The notes under the pieces were generated by a model, which was given only the letters and a program-made list of their open reading frames with translations, was not told the DNA's origin and did no database searches. Position numbers and translations under genes: made by a program. Below are positions 55,510 to 63,893 of a stretch of 64,000 nucleotides of DNA, one piece after another (position 1 is the stretch's first letter; each line of letters starts with the position of its first letter). The DNA is from CALODL01 sp942492115 (GTDB lineage: Bacteria; Planctomycetota; Phycisphaerae; UBA1845; CAIVHJ01): positions 124,001 to 188,000 of the forward strand of contig CALODL010000024.1 in NCBI GenBank assembly GCA_942492115.1. The letters are read 5' to 3'.

Positions 55510-55541
55510 ATTGTACACTCTGTACTATACTACAGAGTCAA
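55510..55541 (-). promoter_or_regulatory. MerR-type promoter and dyad operator of the merR-norZ operon
   Basis: On the minus strand TTGACT (55536-55541) and TACAAT (55510-55515) are separated by 20 bp, longer than the usual 17. In this spacer lies a dyad, CTCTGTA-N6-TACAGAG (55518-55537). An over-long spacer holding a dyad is the hallmark of promoters that MerR proteins untwist. The start codon follows about 35 nt downstream of the -10. Confidence 0.75.
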
Positions 55542-56011
55542 GGGGTATGGATTGGGGCAGGTCATGACCGGTTGCGTGATTTCAGGCATCGGAGCCCGCT
55601 CGAGCGATATGACCACCGTATGGCCGAAGGCCAAGGGGGACAGCAGTGCCGAGCACAGTCCGCGGCCCGCAGCGGAAGATGACTGCCCCCTGGAGGCAGA
55701 GGTGTCATGAGTGGGTGCTTAAGACGACCGTCGACCGACGACAGGCGACCATCGACAGACGATTGGGCGCCCAGCGCGATTCGGAGGAGTCTACTTGAGC
55801 AACCTCGGGCAGTATCGCCGGGTCTCGTCGCGCGCGGCGCGCTGCGCGTGGCGCGCCCTGCGCCTCGGGTAACGCGCCTCGCGCTACGCGCCCCGCGCCG
55901 ATCGCGGGTCGTTGGTCGTTGGTCGAGGGTCGAGGGTCGCATGGATCTGAGCGTCGCGCGGCGACGCGAAGATGGTTGGGGTGGGAGCATGATCAAGGCG
56001 TGTCCAGGAGA

Positions 56012-56521
56012 GAGCTGCAGGGTGGGACGTTCCATTTATTTTTCTGTGTGCGAGTATCCAGCCGGAAGGGGGTAGTCGGCTGGAGCTGCGGGGAAAGCGG
56101 TGGCGCAGGCTTGTTCGGCATAAGGATGATCGGGGAGGGGTCGGATCGCCGACCCTCGGTTGTCGACAGAAGTCAAGCCGAGCACATGCCGCGGCCCGCA
56201 GCGGAAGATGACTGCCGCCTGGAGGCAGAGGTATCAGAGTCGTGATTCAAACGACTGTCGATAGTCGACCGACGACAATCGCGCGGCGCGCTGCGCGCCA
56301 CGCGCCGCGCGCCCTGCGCCACGCGCTGGTCGACGGTCGAGGGTCGCTGGTCGCATGGTGCGCAGGCTGATTCGACGACCGTATTTTCGCGGCGGGGTCG
56401 GATCGCCGACGCCCGGTTAAGCGACAGGAATCTGGCCGAGCACATTCCGCGGCCCGCAGCGGAGGATGACTGCCCCCTGGAGGCAGCGGTGTCATGAGTG
56501 GTGATTCAAACGACTGTCGAC
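56012..56521 (+). repeat. Long direct repeat, copy 1
   Basis: About 510 bp, near identical to 56771-57286. It begins at GAGCTGCAGG and ends around CGACTGTCGAC. Single-base changes and a small insertion in copy 2 in the GCGCGC-rich part distinguish the two. Confidence 0.85.
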
Positions 56522-56770
56522 CGGCGACAGACGATTGGCGCGATGCGCGCCACGCGACGCGCGCATCGAAGGCTTCTGGACAGTGCACAATCGGGCAGTA
56601 TCGTCAGGTCTCGTCGCGCGCCTTGCGCCTCGGGTAACGCGCCTCGCGCTGCGCGCCCCGCGCCGATCGCGGGTCGTTGGTCGAGGGTCGAGGGTCGCCT
56701 GGATCTGAGCGTCGCGTAGCGACGCGAAGATGATTGGGGCGGGCGCATAGATCAACGCGTATCTCGAAGC

Positions 56771-57286
56771 GAGCTGCAGGGCGGGACGTTCCATTTATTT
56801 TTCTGTGTGCGAGTATCCAGCCGGAAGGGGGTAGTCGTCTGGAGCTGCGGGGAAAGCGGTGGCGCAGGCTTGTTCGGCATAAGGATGATCGGGGAGGGGT
56901 CGGATCGCCGACCCTCGGTTGTCGACAGAAGTCAAGCCGAGTACATGCCGCGGCCCGCAGCGGAAGATGACTGCCGCCTGGAGGCAGAGGTATCAGAGTC
57001 GTGATTCAAACGACTGTCGATAGTCGACCGACGACAATCGCGCGCGCGCTGCGCGCTGCGCGCCACGCGCCGCGCGCCCTGCGCCACGCGCTGGTCGACG
57101 GTCGAGGGTCGCTGGTCGCATGGTGCGCAGGCTGATTCGACGACCGTATTTTCGCGGCGGGGTCGGATCGCCGACGCCCGGTTAAGCGACAGGAATCTGG
57201 CCGAGCACATTCCGCGGCCCGCAGCGGAGGATGACTGCCCCCTGGAGGCAGAGGTGTCATGAGTGGTGATTCAGACGACTGTCGAC
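56771..57286 (+). repeat. Long direct repeat, copy 2
   Basis: Partner of 56012-56521, offset 759 bp at the start and 765 bp at the end, owing to about six extra bases in the GC-rich stretch near 57045-57065. It is followed by a third type-1 block to 57480. Confidence 0.85.
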
Positions 57287-57486
57287 CGACGACAGGCGAC
57301 CATCGACGGACGATTGGGCACGCAGCGCGATTCAGAGGAGTCTACTTGAGCAACCTCGGGCAGTATCGCCGGGTCTCGTCTCGCGCGGCGCGCTTCGCGT
57401 GGCGCGCGTTGCGCTGCGCGCCCCGCGCCGATCGAGGGTCGCCGCGCGCTGGTCGAGGGTCGAGGGTCGCCTGGATCTGAGCTGCT

Positions 57487-57675
57487 ACGGAAAAACCAGA
57501 TCTGCACCCTACCGACATCGAAGAAGTCGTCGATGCTCTGATGGCACCCGACCTGCGACGTTGTCTGAGGTACCTGGGGGTTCTCATGGAGCAGCTCCTG
57601 CGAACCCAAACGTATAACGTATACGTTTCGGGTGTCGTTCGAACCGCTCCACCGAACGTTCGGCGGGTGCCTTAA
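57487..57675 (+). pseudogene. Possible gene remnant between the repeat array and tRNA-Ala
   Basis: This frame is open for 62 codons and reads like protein (for example HPTDIEEVVDALMAPDLRR and LGVLMEQLLRTQTYN), with no start other than internal Met and no binding site. Its 5' end abuts the repeat array exactly, as if the array had replaced the upstream part. I do not recognise it. It may be the 3' end of a broken gene or a chance frame. Confidence 0.25.
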
Positions 57676-57704
57676 TCCAAAGATTCGGTGTGACTTGTGG
57701 AGAA

Positions 57705-57777
57705 TGGAGCCAGAGGGACTCGAACCCTCGACCTCTTGCATGCCATGCAAGCGCGCTCCCAACTGCGCCATGGCCCC
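57705..57777 (-). tRNA. tRNA-Ala(GGC)
   Basis: 73 nt on the minus strand. Acceptor GGGGCCA pairs with TGGCTCC including the G3:U70 pair that identifies tRNA-Ala. D-arm GCGC/GCGC, anticodon arm CTTGC/GCAAG with loop ATGGCAT (anticodon GGC), and T-arm GAGGG-TTCGAGT-CCCTC all fold. The discriminator is A73; CCA is not encoded. It lies 28 nt past the putative remnant. Confidence 0.97.
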
Positions 57778-58071
57778 GTTTGGGTTACGACCGAAACCTG
57801 GGGTCCGGCCGAATTGAGATCAGATAGTAGAACGAAAGTGGGGTCGGAAGTCAAACGACTGTCCGGCCGAGGGGTGTGGGTTCCCGCGCACAGGTGGACT
57901 GGGGAGAAATCATTGATATAAGTAATGCTGTTCGAGATTCCCAGGCGACGTCGCCTGATGTGCGGAACCTCAATCGACTCCCGGAGCCTATCCGAGAACT
58001 CACGTGCAATCATTACGGCCCGCCCGGCTCCACGGTGCCGCGATTGCCGGTTCATTGAAGGAAATAACACC

Positions 58072-58647
58072 ATGTGTGCTACGCATCGCACTCGATTCGT
58101 CCGCTTGTTGCTGGCTCTGACCCTAGCTGCTCCACTGCTGAGCACCGGGTGCGCAACGACGCCGAAGATGAAGGATCGCCCCAAGGTCATCAGTGAGAGC
58201 AAGACCACGGTTGCCTGGTTCGAGCGCCACGTCGGCGGCCTGCGCAACCAGCTGGCAGCGTCCAGCGGCTACATTTCATTCCCGAACATCGGCCAGTACG
58301 GCATTCTCATCAGCGGCAGCAAGTTCGGCCGCGGAGTCGTCTATGATGGCAGCGGCACCCAGACTGGCTGGGCCTACGTCAACACCCTGACCGGCGGCTT
58401 GCAGGTCGGCATCCAGGGATTCATGATGCTGATCGTGATCGAAGACGACGCGACGATGGCCAAGTTCAAGGATAACAAATTGTCGGGCCAGGTTTCGGCC
58501 ACTGCTGTCGCCGCTTCGGAAGGTGGATCGAAACAGGGAGACTTCTCCAACGGTGTTGCGGTTTACCAGGGCCACGCCAAGGGCCTGATGGTCGGCGCCA
58601 GCGTTGGACTCGAGTATGTTCGTTTTGAACCGCTCGGGGCAAAGTAG
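58072..58647 (+). CDS. SYLF-domain (YSC84-like) lipoprotein
   Basis: 191 residues from an ATG with GAAGGAAA upstream. The lipobox is LLSTGC. The SYLF/YSC84 lipid-binding domain follows: SSGYISFPNIGQYGILISGSKFGRGVVYD, TLTGGLQVGIQGFMMLIVIED, and GVAVYQGHAKGLMVGASVGLE. SYLF domains bind phosphoinositides in eukaryotes; in bacteria the exact role is unknown. It is presumably in the outer membrane. No partner gene is apparent. Confidence 0.88.
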   Translation: MCATHRTRFVRLLLALTLAAPLLSTGCATTPKMKDRPKVISESKTTVAWFERHVGGLRNQLAASSGYISFPNIGQYGILISGSKFGRGVVYDGSGTQTGWAYVNTLTGGLQVGIQGFMMLIVIEDDATMAKFKDNKLSGQVSATAVAASEGGSKQGDFSNGVAVYQGHAKGLMVGASVGLEYVRFEPLGAK

Positions 58648-58915
58648 CGCCACGACATCGGGCCACATCACACCGGGCCCGTGCGGATTTCACATGGGAT
58701 ATCATTGAACTCTGCGCGGGCCCGAACTGCATCCAGACCGTGCATCATACGCAGGTCGCGTCGCACCCGGCCGCGCGCGGCCGTCGCGCCAACACACGCC
58801 TCCCGTTCACCCATGGCCCCATTCATGAGAGAAGATCTAGAACTCTCAGGATCCTGCCGCTAGACTCTCCGTGTCAGGAGAATCAAGAAACACGCTCTGT
58901 TCAGGGAGGATAGCT

Positions 58916-59239
58916 GTGAAGAAACTGATGTCTTGTTGCGTTCTTGGAATCGCCGGATGTGGCGGCCAGATGGAACCGGCCGCTTCGGAAGAACCGCCGA
59001 TCACTGCAGTGTACGAGGCCTGCGGAGCCGAAGATGCCACCGACCGCCAGATCCTCGACGAGTTTATTTCCAACATCACCGAGAATCAGCGTAATGGTGA
59101 ATCGCGCACTGACGTACTCGATGCATTGATCGAAGATACGGAATCGACCACTGACTGGCCGACACTGACCGAGGAAGAGCAACAGAGCACACTGCTGTGC
59201 CTGGAGTTGTCTGTCGACCTGGTCTACGGTACGCGCTGA
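58916..59239 (+). CDS. Small lipoprotein of unknown function
   Basis: 107 residues from GTG 58916 with GGGAGGA (58904-58910) upstream. The lipobox is GIAGC. The mature part is acidic and helical, with four cysteines in total, of which CGAED and LLCLEL may form a disulfide. Nothing in it identifies a family. It is convergent to the nitrate-reductase operon. Confidence 0.65.
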   Translation: MKKLMSCCVLGIAGCGGQMEPAASEEPPITAVYEACGAEDATDRQILDEFISNITENQRNGESRTDVLDALIEDTESTTDWPTLTEEEQQSTLLCLELSVDLVYGTR

Positions 59240-59284
59240 TTCCCGACGCAGTTTGTGGGTCGAGTGATCGACTGAATCGGTTGC

Positions 59285-59860
59285 TTACGGCTCATGGCGC
59301 ACGAAAGAACCCACATCCGCAGCAGACACATGGCATTGTCGGCAGTTGGTTCGTTCAGGGTGACTGCACAGCAGTTCCGCGCGCGCGGCCGGTCCACTGT
59401 GACACGCAGCACAGTTCTCGCGCATGAGTATGCCGTGCGGGATCACCGGCGGCGCCCCATTGAAGAGACGTGAGCCGCGACGCAAGTCCTGTGGCATGCC
59501 GACGAAACGGTTCTCGACGAACAACTCCTCCGTCTGGCGGAACACATGGCACTGCTTGCAGTTCGATGCAGCGCTCATGCCAGGGGTCTCGTCGTGCGGC
59601 GATGGCGGCGCGAAACCGACGTTGGGAATCGCGGTGCCGGTGCCGGTGTGACAGGATACACACGCCATGCCGAAGCTGTCATGGGGAATGACCGGTGGCG
59701 CACCGTTGTAGGCCCGCCTCGTGGCCCGGCCGACCGCGGTGGTCTTGGTCACACCTGCGGGCGCATCGGAGGACTCCTGGCGACACGCGCTGGTCCCGCC
59801 CACGACCACAACAACCCCGCACAAAACGAGGCTCAGATTCTTTCGACGCGTACCGCACAT
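59285..59860 (-). CDS. Tetraheme NapB-like lipoprotein (internally duplicated)
   Basis: 191 residues. A signal peptide with a probable lipobox TSAC (Cys26) is followed by two similar halves. Each has NGAPPVIPH (52-60; 134-142), then CxxCH (67-71; 150-154), then CxQCH (101-105; 173-177). NapB, the small subunit of periplasmic nitrate reductase, has one such pair and two hemes. This protein therefore carries four heme sites and looks like a tandem duplication. It would pass electrons to NapA. The ATG overlaps the 3' end of napA by 28 nt. Confidence 0.85.
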   Translation of the reverse strand: MCGTRRKNLSLVLCGVVVVVGGTSACRQESSDAPAGVTKTTAVGRATRRAYNGAPPVIPHDSFGMACVSCHTGTGTAIPNVGFAPPSPHDETPGMSAASNCKQCHVFRQTEELFVENRFVGMPQDLRRGSRLFNGAPPVIPHGILMRENCAACHSGPAARAELLCSHPERTNCRQCHVSAADVGSFVRHEP

Positions 59861-62208
59861 TTCTTGTAGTCCGGTTCCTTGCTGATACTGTCCATTGCAT
59901 CGAGCGTCAGCTCGTTGATGCGAATGTTCTCATCGAAAAACGGCACGAAGACGAGACCGCGGGGTGCCTGGCCTCGTCCATCGATACGCGCGCGCAGTTC
60001 GACGCTCCCCCGCCGACTGACGAGCCGCACACGGTCCCCTGACTTGATGCTCAACGCCACGGCATCGGCGCGGTTGATTTCGACATACGCCTCGGGCATG
60101 GCCTGGTGGAGTTCACGGACCCGCCTGGTCATCGATCCGGTGTGCCAGTGCTCGAGCACACGGCCCGTGCACAACCACAATGGATACTCGGAGTCCGGAA
60201 CCTCGGCCGGTGGATGATACGGCCGGACCCAGAACGCGGCCCGTTCGCCATAGCCCTTGGCCTTGTAGAAATGCACGCCGGTCTTTTTCTTGACGTAGGG
60301 ATCGTGAGCAGCACTGTAGCGGTAGGTCGTTTCGCGTCCATCGACTACCGGCCACAGCATGCCCCGTGTGTTGCGTAGTTGTTCGTAGGACGCCAGGTCC
60401 TTGCCGGTCCCGAGGGTAAACGCGCGGTATTCCTCGAACATCGGTTCATGCCAGTTGTCGTCCGGCCACGGAAACAGATGCCCCATGCCCATGCGCTTGG
60501 CGACCTCGACGATTTGCCACGCATCCTCGCGGGCCTCGCCGGGCGGCTCGACGAGCTGATTCCACTGTTGCGTCCGCCGCTCCGAGTTCCCAAATGCACC
60601 CTCGCGCTCGACCCATGCTGCCGACGGCAGTATGAGGTCTGCCACATCCGTAGTCGGCGTGGGGTAGATGTCGCTGACGACCACGAAGCGGCCATCTCCT
60701 GGCTTGCGCTTGAAACGATGGAGGTTGGGCAGTGTGACCCACGGGTTGGTCACCTGGATCCACATGGCTTTGACGTCACCCCGTGACAGGGCGCGGAACA
60801 TGTCGACGGCATGGTATCCTGGTTTTGCGGGAATCGTACCGGGCTCGAGCTTCCACAGTTCCTCGGCGCGCTGACGATGGGCTTCCTTGGTCACCAGCAT
60901 ATCGGCCGGCAAACGATTGCTCAGTGTTCCGACCTCACGGACCGTTCCACACGCGGAAGGCTGGCCCGTCAGGCTGAACGGGTTATTGCCCGGGCGACTG
61001 ATCTTGCCCGTGAGCAGGTGCAGATCAGTGATGAGATTGTTCATCCACGTGCCGCGGGTGTGTTGATTGACGCCCATGCACCACAAACTGACCGTCCCGC
61101 GCCCGCTGTCAGCGTAGACATCTGCCAGGATCCGCAGGTGCGCAGCGGACACACCGGTGAGTTGACTGACACGTTCCGGGGTGTAGTCGGCCAGGAATGC
61201 CTTGACGTCCTCGAACGAGATATCGTGACCTGTGTCCTTGAACGTATAGCGCTCGGCTTGTTCACCATAGCAACCATAGCCGATAGCCTCGAGGTCCTCG
61301 ATGCCGCGACGGAAGACGAGGTTCTCTTCGATGAACGACCGGTTGACGCGCCCGCTCTCGACCAGAAGATGCAGGATGCCGTTGGCCAGGGCCAGGTCGC
61401 TTCCAGGAATGAACTGCACGTACAGATCGGCAAAGTCCGAGGTCGGTGTGCGACGGGTGGCGAGGTCGATGATGCGGACACCCGGTCGCCGCCGCTTGTT
61501 CTCGAGAATACGGCTGAACAGCACTGGGTGCATTTCGGCCATGTTGGCGCCCCACAACACGAAGTCGTCCCCCGCCTCGAAGTCGGCATAGTTGCCCATG
61601 GGTTCGTCGCTCTGGAACTGCGTGACGAAACCCATGACGGCGCTGGCCATGCACAACCGCGCGTTGGGGTCGAGATTGTTGCTGCGCATTCCGCCCTTCA
61701 CCCACTTCAGCGCGGCGTAGCCATCAAAGATGGTCCACTGCCCCGACCCGTAGACCGCAACGGCCTCTGGACCATGAGCGGCGAGCGTGTCGCCGAAGTG
61801 CTTGGCGATGAGATCAAGCGCTGCGTCCCACGTGATGCGTTCGAGTTCACCGCTGGCGGTCCGGCGCATGGGATGACGCAGTCGATCCTTGCCATACAGC
61901 ATCGCTGGCAGGTGATAGCCCTTGACGCACAGCAGCCCGCGGTTGACCGGGCTGGCGGCGTCGCCACGAACCGCTTTGACTCGTCCGTCGTGCACGCCGA
62001 CTTCGACACCACAGCCTGTCCCGCAGTAACGACACGGGGCTTTGCCCCATGTGAGCTGTGATGTCGGCACGTCCCCGTCGGCCTCATCTAGCAGCGTCCG
62101 TGCAGTGCTCTGATCGCCGAGCGAAAAAGCCACGACGCTACCGAGCCCGGCGCCGAGCGACTGCATGAAGGTACGACGTTCGAGCTGTGGCAGTTGGATG
62201 TCGATCAT
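59833..62208 (-). CDS. napA: Periplasmic nitrate reductase catalytic subunit
   Basis: 791 residues from ATG 62208 with AAGGA upstream. A Tat signal (RRTFMQ) targets the folded protein to the periplasm. The [4Fe-4S] site is Cys59, 62, 66 and 94 (CRYCGTGCG, LLCVKGY). The Mo-coordinating residue is Cys186 in NARLCMASAV. LILPSAAWVEREGAFGNSERRTQQW and the C-terminal molybdopterin-binding part are typical of NapA. It reduces nitrate to nitrite. No napC, napD or napGH is in the window; the HAO-family gene precedes it by 13 nt. Confidence 0.93.
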   Translation of the reverse strand: MIDIQLPQLERRTFMQSLGAGLGSVVAFSLGDQSTARTLLDEADGDVPTSQLTWGKAPCRYCGTGCGVEVGVHDGRVKAVRGDAASPVNRGLLCVKGYHLPAMLYGKDRLRHPMRRTASGELERITWDAALDLIAKHFGDTLAAHGPEAVAVYGSGQWTIFDGYAALKWVKGGMRSNNLDPNARLCMASAVMGFVTQFQSDEPMGNYADFEAGDDFVLWGANMAEMHPVLFSRILENKRRRPGVRIIDLATRRTPTSDFADLYVQFIPGSDLALANGILHLLVESGRVNRSFIEENLVFRRGIEDLEAIGYGCYGEQAERYTFKDTGHDISFEDVKAFLADYTPERVSQLTGVSAAHLRILADVYADSGRGTVSLWCMGVNQHTRGTWMNNLITDLHLLTGKISRPGNNPFSLTGQPSACGTVREVGTLSNRLPADMLVTKEAHRQRAEELWKLEPGTIPAKPGYHAVDMFRALSRGDVKAMWIQVTNPWVTLPNLHRFKRKPGDGRFVVVSDIYPTPTTDVADLILPSAAWVEREGAFGNSERRTQQWNQLVEPPGEAREDAWQIVEVAKRMGMGHLFPWPDDNWHEPMFEEYRAFTLGTGKDLASYEQLRNTRGMLWPVVDGRETTYRYSAAHDPYVKKKTGVHFYKAKGYGERAAFWVRPYHPPAEVPDSEYPLWLCTGRVLEHWHTGSMTRRVRELHQAMPEAYVEINRADAVALSIKSGDRVRLVSRRGSVELRARIDGRGQAPRGLVFVPFFDENIRINELTLDAMDSISKEPDYKKCAVRVERI

Positions 62209-62221
62209 GGGTCCGTCTTCC

Positions 62222-63868
62222 TTACTTGGGATCGCCCGTCTTGCCATAGCGCTTGTCCATTGCCTCACGGATGGCCTTCGCCTGGTCCTCCGCACCGGTG
62301 ACGTACCACGCGTGTTCAGGACGTGCCAGGATGCCATCGATGACCGCGGTCACGGCTTGTGCATCGTGACCTTCAGACGTCGCGTGGTTGACCAGTTCGC
62401 GGGCCTGCGGGATCAACTCCATGTAGAACCGCTCGGCGACCTCGAACATGCCGTGCCAGTGCGTGTAGTCCGGAGCCATCATGCTGGCGCCGTGCCGGGC
62501 GCGGCGACCCTCGTGATGCCACAGCATGAACCACGTCCATTCGATCTCATCGTCGAACTGCGTTGAACTGATCAATTCAGCTTTGCGCAGGGCATCCATG
62601 ATGGCTTGCCCGGGCTTGGCAAATTTCTCGTTGAATAGCACGACGAGATCGTCGTACTGTTGATAAAACCCATTGATGTAATCGGGCGTGTGACAGTGCG
62701 AACACACGTCCTGCATGCGGCCGCGCTTGGCATCGCCCGTGTCGTGCACCAATGACGCCCGCACTGTCGGGTCGGTCTCCGTCACAATGCGATGCTGGAT
62801 GTCCGTATCCATCCACTTGCTGACCGGTGGACGGTTGTTCCACGAGATCCGTTCACCCGGATCGTGCGTCACGCGGCCACCGTTGCGCATGTGCCCGGAC
62901 ATGTGACAGGTCGCACAGGTCGGCGCCGCCGAATAGTCCTGTCCCAGGACCCACGTGTGGCTGTCGAGGTTCATCTCATCGCGCAGGTCGCGATAGGCCA
63001 CGCCATGCTTGGATTCCTCATAAATTTCCTTCTGCGGATGATCGGGCCCGAGGTGACACTTGCCGCAGTTCTCCGGCTGCCGAGCGCGACGTGGTGAGAA
63101 ATCATGTCGACTGTGACACGCCGAACATGAGCCGCGCGAACCGTCGAGGTTCAGACGACCGATTCCCGTGTTGGGCCACGTACCGGCATGATAGAGCGGA
63201 CGACCGTCAGCGTTCTTGACCACCCGACCGAGGGCTTCGAGGTCAGTTGGTTTGCCGTTGGCATCGGGCTTGAGGTCATCGACGGTGATCATTCCACCAT
63301 CAGTCGATACCAATCCCACCTTGCTGCCGTGACATTGCAGACATCCGGAGAAGGCGCTGGCCATGCCGTTGACCATATCGATGGCCCGACCCGGAGTCGG
63401 CGAATGCGGATTGAATGACATCCGCGATCCCTCGACCGTTTCTGCGAGGAAATTGTCGAGCGAAGCCAGAATGTTCCCGGCTGACGAGTGGTGGCTGGCC
63501 GCAAACTCCGCAGCCTCCGTCGGATGGCATGCCGAGCAATCGCGCGGCGTGACCACGGTTGCGATCAGTGCACCGTAATGTTCAAAGCCGTCGACATCGC
63601 CTGCTCTGGCCTGATGGCACTCGACGCATGCGACGCCCTTGTGGGCGTGGGTACTCGACTTCCAATGGTCGACGATCCCGGGATTGACCTGGCTGTGGCA
63701 CTCGATGCAGGTGTGGCTGCTCTCAGGCACCATGGTCATGAGCGTCGACATCGGCATGTCGGATGGCGACATATGCCGGCGCGATTCGAGCTCGGCGACC
63801 ATGATCAGCGAGGCACACAGGGCGATACCCAGCACGAAGACTACGATGCGCTTCGTGTTCAATGACAT
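62222..63868 (-). CDS. Octaheme hydroxylamine oxidoreductase-family cytochrome c, membrane-anchored
   Basis: 548 residues. An N-terminal membrane anchor (about 9-25) is followed by eight CxxCH sites at Cys54, 81, 111, 176, 248, 268, 318 and 389. The C-terminal helical part contains MLWHHEGRRARHGASMMAPDYTHWHGMF, as in HAO. Tyr468 in PDYTHWHG is a candidate for the heme P460 cross-link, which oxidising enzymes have and reducing ones lack; an alignment is needed. It lies in one operon with napA. The direction of the reaction is not decided by sequence alone. Confidence 0.92.
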   Translation of the reverse strand: MSLNTKRIVVFVLGIALCASLIMVAELESRRHMSPSDMPMSTLMTMVPESSHTCIECHSQVNPGIVDHWKSSTHAHKGVACVECHQARAGDVDGFEHYGALIATVVTPRDCSACHPTEAAEFAASHHSSAGNILASLDNFLAETVEGSRMSFNPHSPTPGRAIDMVNGMASAFSGCLQCHGSKVGLVSTDGGMITVDDLKPDANGKPTDLEALGRVVKNADGRPLYHAGTWPNTGIGRLNLDGSRGSCSACHSRHDFSPRRARQPENCGKCHLGPDHPQKEIYEESKHGVAYRDLRDEMNLDSHTWVLGQDYSAAPTCATCHMSGHMRNGGRVTHDPGERISWNNRPPVSKWMDTDIQHRIVTETDPTVRASLVHDTGDAKRGRMQDVCSHCHTPDYINGFYQQYDDLVVLFNEKFAKPGQAIMDALRKAELISSTQFDDEIEWTWFMLWHHEGRRARHGASMMAPDYTHWHGMFEVAERFYMELIPQARELVNHATSEGHDAQAVTAVIDGILARPEHAWYVTGAEDQAKAIREAMDKRYGKTGDPK

Positions 63869-63893
63869 TGATCAACTCCTTGAGACGAGGCGG

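Larger units (their letters stand above)
55649..57480. repeat. Non-coding tandem repeat array, about 2.5 copies of a ~765-bp unit
   Basis: Five copies of a conserved core (CCGCGGCCCGCAGCGGAAG, then an ATGACTGCC...GGAGGCAG stretch) start near 55650, 56180, 56435, 56938 and 57203. They alternate between two types: one continues into a GC-rich, palindromic block with heptamer runs of TCGTTGG and TCGAGGG; the other carries the AT-rich TTTATTTTTC stretch. Copies are near identical but not exact. Short open frames in all six frames read the repeats and are not genes. I see no protein. The function is unknown. Confidence 0.85.

Noticed and set aside
55918..57300. Short open frames in the array
   Set aside because: The same peptide texts recur in different copies and both strands because of the GC-rich repeats; no start signals or domains.
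55649..57480. CRISPR array
   Set aside because: The repeats are hundreds of bases long with non-uniform spacing and no spacers of constant length, and no cas genes are near.
57271..57771. 166-codon minus frame over the tRNA and the repeats
   Set aside because: Its start (LHGMQEVEGSSPSGS) is the usual false translation of a tRNA, and its end reads the repeat array.
57697..57921. Frame reading through the tRNA-Ala gene
   Set aside because: The sequence ARGTRTLDLLHAMQ is the typical translation of a reverse-strand tRNA; the gene product is the tRNA.
59285..63868. Anammox hydrazine pathway
   Set aside because: Only one HAO-family gene is seen and it is linked to napA. No hydrazine synthase genes are present.
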